A DNA stretch of 64,000 bases from Streptomyces fodineus (lineage in GTDB: Bacteria > Actinomycetota > Actinomycetes > Streptomycetales > Streptomycetaceae). Under the pieces are notes generated by a model. That model searched no databases and was not told the DNA's origin. It worked only from the letters and a program-made list of their open reading frames with translations. The stretch's first letter is position 1. Each line of letters opens with the position of its first letter. The stretch lies in contig NZ_CP017248.1 in the NCBI RefSeq assembly GCF_001735805.1, forward strand, positions 5,022,001 to 5,086,000. Reading direction: 5' to 3'. The position numbers were made by a program, and so were the translations under genes. Positions 16,340 through 23,365 of the stretch are shown in pieces.

Positions 16340-17311
16340 TCAGACCGCGGCGCTCTTCTCGGGCTCAGCCTTGTCCTCGTCCGCGAGGGCGGAGAGGAAG
16401 CGCTCGGCGTCCAGAGCGGCGGAGCAGCCGGTACCGGCGGCAGTGATCGCCTGGCGGTAGGTGTGGTCGACCACGTCGCCGGCGCCGAAGACACCGGTCA
16501 GGTTGGTGCGGGTGGACGGCGAGGCGACCTTCAGGTAGCCCTCCTCGTCCAGGTCCAGCTGGCCCTTGAACAGCTCGGTGCGCGGGTCGTGGCCGATCGC
16601 GATGAACAGACCGGTCACGGCCAGGTCCGACAGCTCGCCGGTCTTGATGTTGCGCAGCTTCAGACCGGAGAGCTTCTGCTCGCCCTGGATCTCGGCGACC
16701 TCGCTGTCCCAGATGAACTTGATCTTCGAGTCCCCGAAGGCCCGCTCCTGCATCGCCTTGGAGGCACGCAGGGTGTCCCGGCGGTGGACGATCGTCACGG
16801 ACTTGGCGAACCGCGAGAGGAAGGTGGCCTCCTCCATCGCGGTGTCACCGCCGCCGATCACGGCGATGTCCTGGTCCCTGAAGAAGAACCCGTCACAGGT
16901 GGCGCACCAGGAGACACCTCGGCCGGAGAGGGCGTCCTCGTTCGGCAGGCCGAGCTTGCGGTGCTGGGAGCCGGTGGTGACGATGACGGCCTTCGCCTTG
17001 TGGACCGTGCCGGCGGTGTCGGTGACGGTCTTGATCTCACCCGCGAGGTCAACGGAGACGACGTCGTCCGGGATGAGCTCGGCACCGAAGCGCTCCGCCT
17101 GCGCCCGCATGTTGTCCATGAGCTCGGGGCCCATGATGCCGTCGCGGAAGCCCGGGAAGTTCTCGACCTCGGTGGTGTTCATCAGCGCGCCACCGGCGGT
17201 GACGGCGCCCTCGAACACCAGGGGCTTCAGCGACGCGCGCGCGGTGTAGAGCGCTGCCGTGTAGCCGGCGGGCCCGGAGCCGATGATGATCACGTTACGG
17301 ACGTCGCTCAC
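16340..17311 (-). CDS. trxB: Thioredoxin-disulfide reductase
   Basis: NADPH-dependent flavoenzyme that reduces thioredoxin. 323 residues with an N-terminal FAD motif IIGSGPAGYTAALYTA, the redox-active CATC in VSWCATCDGFFFRDQ, an NADPH motif VIGGGDTAMEEATFL, and the closing FAD motif VFGAGDVVDHTYRQ. The C-terminal ~20 residues are acidic. Upstream is a good match to the oxidative-stress sigma factor SigR promoter, fitting the known control of trxBA in Streptomyces. Confidence 0.97.
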   Translation of the reverse strand: MSDVRNVIIIGSGPAGYTAALYTARASLKPLVFEGAVTAGGALMNTTEVENFPGFRDGIMGPELMDNMRAQAERFGAELIPDDVVSVDLAGEIKTVTDTAGTVHKAKAVIVTTGSQHRKLGLPNEDALSGRGVSWCATCDGFFFRDQDIAVIGGGDTAMEEATFLSRFAKSVTIVHRRDTLRASKAMQERAFGDSKIKFIWDSEVAEIQGEQKLSGLKLRNIKTGELSDLAVTGLFIAIGHDPRTELFKGQLDLDEEGYLKVASPSTRTNLTGVFGAGDVVDHTYRQAITAAGTGCSAALDAERFLSALADEDKAEPEKSAAV

Positions 17312-17381
17312 GGCTTGATTCCTCGTCTCTGGTCTGTGTCAGTCGACCGGTGGGAGCCCGTTTCCGAGCTCTCACCCACCC

Positions 17382-17407
17382 AACGGATCCTAAGGGGCGC
17401 GCATTCC
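17382..17407 (-). promoter_or_regulatory. SigR-type promoter of trxBA
   Basis: Read on the minus strand, GGAAT (17407-17403), 18 bp, then GTT (17384-17382). This matches the known SigR consensus GGAAT-N18-GTT exactly, about 70 bp upstream of the trxB start. Confidence 0.82.
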
Positions 17408-17466
17408 CGGTGTGTCGGGGCACACGCATACCGGGCGGGGGTGACTGACGGAGTGCTCCAGCAGAC

Positions 17467-18366
17467 TCAGGACCGAGCGAAAGAGTGCTTCAAGAGCACG
17501 GTGCCGGCAGTGCCGGGCTGCTGGCGGATGCAGGCCGCGTCCACGACGTAGGCCGTGACGCGCTTGCTGTCGTCAGGGTCCGGCAGGACGACCAGGTACG
17601 CGCTCTTCCCGCCATAGGTGCCGGTCTTCGCGGCCAGGGCCTGATCACTCCGGGGGATCGCCCGGCGGACACAGTCGGGGACGGGGATCTGCGTCTGGAG
17701 CAGGGTGTTCGCACTCTCGGTGCCCTGCGGGGTGCTCTGGTCGCCGGTGATGCCGGATCGCGGGTGCTGGCTGTTGTAGCCCCGCTGCGGCACCTGCTTC
17801 GACGTGAGGAGATCGTGCACCTGGTTCTGGACACTGGCGCCGGAGAATGCGCTGATCGACGGGCTCGGTGTGCTGTGAGCCGTTGTGGAGGAGCTACCGC
17901 CGATGAGTGACTGGATGACCAGTGTCCCGGCTCCCAGGACGGCAGCGGTCAGTACCGTCCCCAGCACGACGGTCCTGCGCCGCCGACCGCGTCCGCTCTT
18001 CTTCCGCCCAGGGCCGGTCGTCGCCTTCGAGTGTCCGGCAGGGCGATCGACAGGGCGCTCGACCGGCGTCGATGTTTCACGTGAAACAAGCCCCTCGGTG
18101 GCGTCCCTGGCGGAGCTGAGGAGTGCCTCGGCGGCGAGGGCGGCATCGATACGAGCGGCCACGAAGGCCGGCATGGGCTCCGCCTCCGGCGCGGACCCCA
18201 GCAGTCCCCGGATCTCCCCAAGCGAGGCATGGACCTCGGCGCACAGTTCACATGCCTCCAGATGGCGCTGTACGTCCGCGCCCCGGTGCGGAGGGAGAAG
18301 ACCTTCGGTGAGGTCGGAGATCTCCGCGACGTCCGGGTGCCCGGCCGTGTCTGTCGTGGAAGTCAC
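17467..18366 (-). CDS. Zinc-finger anti-sigma factor, membrane anchored
   Basis: 299 residues, partner of the sigma gene just upstream. Residues about 20-45 contain the ZAS motif HLEACELC (H-x3-C-x2-C) that binds zinc and grips the sigma factor. After a basic linker (RKKSGRGRRRR), a hydrophobic segment TVVLGTVLTAAVLGAGTLVI is a single membrane helix. The outer ~150 residues are Ser/Thr-rich with two cysteines. The start GTG 18366 overlaps the sigma stop (GTGA), indicating coupled translation. A perfect parS at 18074-18087 lies inside the gene and is read as VSRET in the linker. Confidence 0.88.
   Translation of the reverse strand: MTSTTDTAGHPDVAEISDLTEGLLPPHRGADVQRHLEACELCAEVHASLGEIRGLLGSAPEAEPMPAFVAARIDAALAAEALLSSARDATEGLVSRETSTPVERPVDRPAGHSKATTGPGRKKSGRGRRRRTVVLGTVLTAAVLGAGTLVIQSLIGGSSSTTAHSTPSPSISAFSGASVQNQVHDLLTSKQVPQRGYNSQHPRSGITGDQSTPQGTESANTLLQTQIPVPDCVRRAIPRSDQALAAKTGTYGGKSAYLVVLPDPDDSKRVTAYVVDAACIRQQPGTAGTVLLKHSFARS
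18074..18087. other. parS: parS site inside the anti-sigma gene
   Basis: Exact GTTTCACGTGAAAC. In the minus-strand frame it gives VSRET within the disordered cytoplasmic linker. Confidence 0.93.
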
Positions 18367-19088
18367 GCTCGCCCACCTCCGCCCTTCACTACGGCTGAAT
18401 CGCTTGGTCCCGCGTTCTCGGGGTTTCCGCCAGGAGACCCCGTTGCCGGTGGGACGGATGTCCCCTGCGCCCGGTTCCGTCCCGAGCCGGGTTCTTTCCC
18501 GCTTCCGGAGCCTTCGGGCCGTAGATGCGTGAGCAGAGGCAGCAGCCGGGCTCTGCCTCGGGCGCAGCGGCTCTTCACCGTGCCCGTCGGCACATCGAGG
18601 ATCCGGGCGGCCTCGGCCACGGGATATCCCTGCATGTCCACCAGGACCAGGGCGGCCCGCTGGTCGTGTGGCAGCGTGCCGAGCGCTTCGAGGAGCTGGC
18701 GGTGCACATCGTTCCGCTCGGCCGGTGCCGAGGCGGACTCGTGCGGCTCCAGCAGCTGCTCCAGCCGTTCCGTGTCGTCGACCGGTGAGGTCTTCCGCGA
18801 GGCCGCCTTGCGGGCACGGTCCAGGCAGGCGTTCACCGTGATCCGGTGCAGCCATGTCGTGACAGCCGACTGGCCCCGGAACGTATGGGCGGCCCGGTAG
18901 GCCGACACCAGGGCGTCCTGCACCGCGTCAGCGGCTTCCTCGCGGTCCCCCAGCGTCCGCAGCGCGACCGCCCAGAGCCGATCCCGGTGCCGCCGCACGA
19001 TCTCACCGAAGGCACCGGAGTCGCCTTCCACATGGCGGGCGAGCAGATCTCTGTCGCTCACTCCGTCGTATCCGGCGCCTTCCGCCAT
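18363..19088 (-). CDS. sigM: ECF RNA polymerase sigma factor (SigM-like)
   Basis: 241 residues. Region 2 is seen in FGEIVRRHRDRLWAVALRTL and EEAADAVQDALVSAYRAA. The DNA-contacting FRGQSAVTTWLHRITVNACLD follows. Region 4 carries LPHDQRAALVLVDMQGYPVAEAARIL and GTVKSRCARGRARL. A Pro/Gly/Ser-rich tail of ~45 residues follows and is not part of the family core. The ATG at 19088 has a GGAGGGGG site. The neighbouring anti-sigma, pseudokinase and murJ genes suggest a cell-envelope stress role. The name follows gene order in Streptomyces, where the equivalent gene is usually called sigM; the regulon is not deducible here. Confidence 0.88.
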   Translation of the reverse strand: MAEGAGYDGVSDRDLLARHVEGDSGAFGEIVRRHRDRLWAVALRTLGDREEAADAVQDALVSAYRAAHTFRGQSAVTTWLHRITVNACLDRARKAASRKTSPVDDTERLEQLLEPHESASAPAERNDVHRQLLEALGTLPHDQRAALVLVDMQGYPVAEAARILDVPTGTVKSRCARGRARLLPLLTHLRPEGSGSGKEPGSGRNRAQGTSVPPATGSPGGNPENAGPSDSAVVKGGGGRA

Positions 19089-19113
19089 CTGCCCCCTCCG
19101 CTCGGGTGAGACG

Positions 19114-20835
19114 TCAGCCCGTGAACTGCACTTCGCTGATGCCCTGCTTGTAGCCGGCCTGGGCGTACGCGGCCGAGTCAGGACCCGAGTACGGCACAGC
19201 CGTCAGCCACACGAGGACATACTGCGTCTTCACGGACTTGGTGACCTTTACCGTAGCGGTGGTACCCGCGGTCGTGACGTTGCCGATCTTGTCCATCGAG
19301 TCGAGTGACGCCGGTGTCAGCGAATCGGCCGCGTACAACTCGATCGTCGTGTGATCACCGGGGTAGCGCAGCCCGATGGTGGCAGTGTTGATCTGCTTGG
19401 CCGAGCCCAGGTCGTAGACGATGCCGACCCCCGGCTTGTAGGGCGCGAGCGGGGGACCCTCGTCGAAGGTCTTGGTCCGCCAGTAGCTGGTCGCGTTGCC
19501 GTCGTAGGTCTTGGTGACGTCGCCCGGGTGCTGGGGGTCTCCCTTGGCGACGAACTCCTGGCTGCCCTTGATGCTTATCGGCGTCGGCTTGGACTTGCCG
19601 GTGCCCTTGTCGCCGTCGCCCGTCTGCTGGCTCTTGTTGGTGTCGTCGGACTTGCCGGCATGGTCCATCAGGGCGTCTGCCAACTGCCAGCTGCCCAGGC
19701 CGAGGGCAGCGATGAGGAGGGCGGAGACCGCCCATTTCAGGGCCTTGCCGGTACGGCTCTGCAGCGGGGGCGGCGGGGCCGCGATCGGCTGTGTGGCACC
19801 GGGGTGGGGCGCCGGGCGGCCGTATGAGCCCTGCTGGTAGGTCGTGCGCTGGTACTCCGGCGGGGCCGTGAACGCGGGCTCCGGCGGGCGGATGCGCGGC
19901 ATCTCGCCGATCGCCTTCACCAGCTCCTCCGGCGTGGTGCACGGAGCCTCATGACGGGAGGCGGTGGCCCCGTCGTTGGCGAGGGCACGCATGGCCAGTT
20001 CCGACAGACCCCGGTGAACACCGGCCCGCACCTGGTCCGGTGCGATGAGACCGACGCCCTTGGGGAGCCCGGACAGGCCGTACGCGTCGCTCTCGTACGG
20101 CCAGCGCTGGGTCAGCGCCGCGTACAGCAGGGCGCCGATCGCCTCGGTGTCGGTGCGCTGCGGGGTGTCGGAGCTGATGCCACGCAGCGCGGCGTTCACG
20201 GCGAGGCCGCGGATGCGCCACTGGCCGGTGGAGGTGCGCAGGACGGCATTCGGGTTCAGCCGGAGATGGGCGAGGCCCTCGCGGTGCGCGGCGGCCATGG
20301 CGGAGGCGACCTGGCTGACCATCTGGTAGGCGTCGTGCGGCTCCAGCGAACCGGGAGCCAGGAGCGTGGCCAGCTCGGTGGCGTCGGGCAGCCACTCGTG
20401 TACGACGTAGACGAGGTCGTTCTCCTCGACGGCGTCGAGGACCTGCACGAAACGGGGGTCGCCGAGCAGCGCGGAGGAACGGGCGGCAGCCAGGACGGAA
20501 CGGGCCCGTGTGTGGTCCGCGGGAAGGATGTGGACGCCGACGGCTCGACGGAGTTTCTCGTCGACCGCACGCCAACTGCTGAATCCGTCCAGACGGGTGA
20601 CGCACTCCTCCAGCCGGTAGCGTCTGGCGAGCTTGTGACCGCTGTGCAGTTCGGGAGGCGAGGCCTTCTTTCCGGGACCCTCGGGCCCGCTGCTCCCCTG
20701 TGCCTCGTTGCTGTCCGTGTGCTGCTCCGGGTTCTTGGCCACCCCGTCGGCCGTGGCCTGGTCCGCCTTGGCGGTCAGCGGCTGCTCACCGCTGTTGTCT
20801 GCCACGTCGACGGCAGCCGTGCTCCGTTCCGCCAC
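19114..20835 (-). CDS. Membrane pseudokinase linked to MurJ
   Basis: About 573 residues with a disordered N terminus, a protein-kinase-like fold, one membrane helix (ALKWAVSALLIAALGLGSWQL) and an extracellular C-terminal domain resembling a carbohydrate-binding or discoidin-type beta domain (TKTYDGNATSYWRT, VYDLGSAKQINTATIGLRY). Kinase catalytic residues are absent. The VAIK lysine region reads AVGVHILP, the HRD loop reads HLRLNPNAVLR, and DFG is replaced by RGLAVNA. In Mycobacterium the pseudokinase and extracellular domain are fused to MurJ (MviN) and bind FhaA; here they are a separate gene next to murJ. The start GTG 20835 follows AGGGA; an upstream GTG at 20895 is possible. Confidence 0.86.
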   Translation of the reverse strand: MAERSTAAVDVADNSGEQPLTAKADQATADGVAKNPEQHTDSNEAQGSSGPEGPGKKASPPELHSGHKLARRYRLEECVTRLDGFSSWRAVDEKLRRAVGVHILPADHTRARSVLAAARSSALLGDPRFVQVLDAVEENDLVYVVHEWLPDATELATLLAPGSLEPHDAYQMVSQVASAMAAAHREGLAHLRLNPNAVLRTSTGQWRIRGLAVNAALRGISSDTPQRTDTEAIGALLYAALTQRWPYESDAYGLSGLPKGVGLIAPDQVRAGVHRGLSELAMRALANDGATASRHEAPCTTPEELVKAIGEMPRIRPPEPAFTAPPEYQRTTYQQGSYGRPAPHPGATQPIAAPPPPLQSRTGKALKWAVSALLIAALGLGSWQLADALMDHAGKSDDTNKSQQTGDGDKGTGKSKPTPISIKGSQEFVAKGDPQHPGDVTKTYDGNATSYWRTKTFDEGPPLAPYKPGVGIVYDLGSAKQINTATIGLRYPGDHTTIELYAADSLTPASLDSMDKIGNVTTAGTTATVKVTKSVKTQYVLVWLTAVPYSGPDSAAYAQAGYKQGISEVQFTG

Positions 20836-20953
20836 CGTCGTCCCTGCCTCCCCATCCGTTGCACGCTGTCCGACGCCGAAACCAATTGTGCCCACAGTCC
20901 GCCGCTATGCACGACACACGGCGGCGGACGATGGTTGTGCACCTACCCCCACC

Positions 20954-23320
20954 TCAGCGGCCCAGACGCCCGCGGACCATGCCCACGAGCGAGTTGAGTT
21001 CCTCGATCCGCATGCGGCGGGCGGCGACGAAGAAGATGCCGAGCAGGACGGCACCGCCGGCGAGCAGCGCGGCAAAGGAGCCGACGACGCCCTGGCCGAG
21101 GGTGTGCCCGATGCCGTAGCAGGCCGCGCCGCTGAGCAGGGCCGCAGGCACCGAGGCGAGGCACAGGCGCGCGTACGTCCGGACCACCCGGGTGCCGTCC
21201 AGGTCTCCGCCGAGGCGCTTGCGCAGCCGCCGCCAGGCGACACCGACGCCGATCGCGTAGGCGAGGCCGTACGCGGCCGCCATGCCGGCGACCGCCCAGC
21301 GGGCGGGCAGCAGGAAGTAGCAGAGTGCGGAGACGGCCGCGTTGACCGCCGCCACGATCACGGTGTTGTAGAAGGGTGTGCGGGTGTCTTCGTATGCGTA
21401 GAAGGCGCGCAGGACGACGTACTGCACCGAGTACGGGATCAGGCCGAGGCCGAACGCCATCAGCATGTAGCCCATGTTGATGGCAGAGCTCGTGCCTGCG
21501 GAACCGAAGATCAGCGTGCACATCGGGATGCCGAGCGAGAGGAAGCCGAAGGCAATGGGCACGATGGCGACTGCGGTGGTGCGCAGGCCCTGGGAGATGT
21601 CGTCGCGGACGGCACCGCTGTCGCCCTCGGCGGCCGAGCGCGAGATGCGCGGCAGCAGCGCAGCCATGAGGGACACCGTGATGATGGCCTGCGGCAGGCC
21701 CCAGATCAGCTGGGCGTTGGCGTAGGCGGCGAAGCCGGTGCCCTTGACCCCGGAGTGGTCGCCGGCGGCCGTGGACAGCTGGGTCACGACCATGGCGCCG
21801 GCCTGGTTGGCGAGGACGAACAGGACCGTCCACTTGGCGAGCATCGCGGCCTTGCCGAGGCCGTGGCCCCGCCAGTCGAACCGCAGCCGGATCCGGAAGC
21901 CGGTCTCGCGCAGGTAGGGGATCATCGCCAGCGCCTGGACGACCAGGCCGAGCAGCACACCGACACCGAGCAGCCGCTGGCCCTGCGGTGGGATGTTGGT
22001 GACGTCCAGGTGGGAGTTGGCGGCGGTGCCGTAGACCCAGATGAACGCGCCGAGCGACACGATGATGACGATGTTGTTCAGGACCGGGGTCCACATCATC
22101 GCGCCGAACTTCCCGCGTGCGTTGAGGATCTGACCCATCACCACGTGGATGCCCATGAAGAAGATCGAGGGCAGGAAGTAACGGGTGAAGGTGACCGCGA
22201 CCTCGTTGGCCGCCGGGTTGTCGGCGATGGTGGGAGACAGCATCCGCACCAGCAGCGGCGCCGCGAACATCGCGAGTCCGGTCAGCGCGGCCAGCGCCAC
22301 CATCACGAGGGTGAGCAGACGGTTGGCGAAGGCCTCGCCGCCGTCCTCGTCCTCCTTCATGGAGCGCACCAGCTGGGGCACGAAGACGGAATTGAGACCG
22401 CCGCCGACGGTGAGGATGTAGATCATCGTCGGCAGCTGGTAGGCCACCTGGAACGAGTCCGCCAGGAAGCCGAGACCCAGCGCGGCGGCGATCAGCGCGG
22501 AGCGGATGAAACCGGTGAGGCGGGAGACCAGCGTGCCCGCCGCCATCACGGCACTGGACTTCAGCAGACCGGAGGCCTTGCCGCCCTTCTTCGCGGGTGC
22601 GGCGGAGGCTGCGGAAGCCGCCGCCTCGGGTTCCGCCTCCCGGGTCGGACCGACGGGATCGGGTGCCGGGGCCGGGGCGGGCACCGGCGGCTGTGCCGGG
22701 TTTCCCGGGGCAGCCGGATAGGAGGCCTCGGCGTACGGGATGCCCTGCTGCGGGCTCGGTCCCTGCGCCGGCGGGTACTGGCCGGCGGGACCGTACCCGG
22801 GCTCCGGAGCGGCGGCCGGCCGGGAGAAGCCCGGCGGATCCATGGGCCCCTGCCCACCGCTCTGCTGCTGGTCCTTGAAGAGGTGCGCGAAGGCGTCCGG
22901 CTCGTGGTACTCCTCGCCGGAGTGCGTGACCAGGTCGTCCACGCCCACGTACTGGGTCGTGCGCGGGTCGTCGCCGTACGGCATGTACGGGGCAGCGCCC
23001 TCCGGCTCCGGCGCCGGCGTCTGCGCCCACACACGCGGGTCGGGCGCGTACGGCGACTGGGCGGGCGGGCCGTACAGCGGCTGCTGCTGCTCGTAGCTGC
23101 CCGGAGCGGGCGGGGGGTGCGATGCGCGGTCGTAGAGCGCCTCGGCGACCGGGTCCTGGGCGGTCAGGTCGTGGGCCCGGTAGGGGTCCTGGTCGTAGGC
23201 GTCCTGGAGGTACATGTCCGCTTGCTGCTGGGGCGGCACCTGACCGGGCTCCGGCGGTGTCCCGGGGTAGCCCGAGCCGGCCGCGCCCTGGCCGCGATCA
23301 CCGTCGTACGGCGCGTTCAT
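20954..23320 (-). CDS. murJ: Lipid II flippase MurJ/MviN
   Basis: MOP-superfamily flippase that exports lipid II for peptidoglycan synthesis. 788 residues. The first ~255 are a cytoplasmic Pro/Gln/Tyr/Gly-rich extension, followed by the core beginning SSAVMAAGTLVSRLTGFIRS, with about 14 hydrophobic helices. Conserved stretches include the arginine-containing SRLTGFIRSALIAAALG and the polar helix AYANAQLIWGLPQAI. The start ATG 23320 gives MNAPYDGDRGQGAAG. The pseudokinase lies 118 bp downstream and a DUF6049 envelope protein upstream, matching the order in mycobacteria (Rv3909-Rv3910). Confidence 0.94.
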   Translation of the reverse strand: MNAPYDGDRGQGAAGSGYPGTPPEPGQVPPQQQADMYLQDAYDQDPYRAHDLTAQDPVAEALYDRASHPPPAPGSYEQQQPLYGPPAQSPYAPDPRVWAQTPAPEPEGAAPYMPYGDDPRTTQYVGVDDLVTHSGEEYHEPDAFAHLFKDQQQSGGQGPMDPPGFSRPAAAPEPGYGPAGQYPPAQGPSPQQGIPYAEASYPAAPGNPAQPPVPAPAPAPDPVGPTREAEPEAAASAASAAPAKKGGKASGLLKSSAVMAAGTLVSRLTGFIRSALIAAALGLGFLADSFQVAYQLPTMIYILTVGGGLNSVFVPQLVRSMKEDEDGGEAFANRLLTLVMVALAALTGLAMFAAPLLVRMLSPTIADNPAANEVAVTFTRYFLPSIFFMGIHVVMGQILNARGKFGAMMWTPVLNNIVIIVSLGAFIWVYGTAANSHLDVTNIPPQGQRLLGVGVLLGLVVQALAMIPYLRETGFRIRLRFDWRGHGLGKAAMLAKWTVLFVLANQAGAMVVTQLSTAAGDHSGVKGTGFAAYANAQLIWGLPQAIITVSLMAALLPRISRSAAEGDSGAVRDDISQGLRTTAVAIVPIAFGFLSLGIPMCTLIFGSAGTSSAINMGYMLMAFGLGLIPYSVQYVVLRAFYAYEDTRTPFYNTVIVAAVNAAVSALCYFLLPARWAVAGMAAAYGLAYAIGVGVAWRRLRKRLGGDLDGTRVVRTYARLCLASVPAALLSGAACYGIGHTLGQGVVGSFAALLAGGAVLLGIFFVAARRMRIEELNSLVGMVRGRLGR

Positions 23321-23365
23321 GCTTACCCCACCTCATCGTCCCTGGCCCACCGGCCACGACATCGC

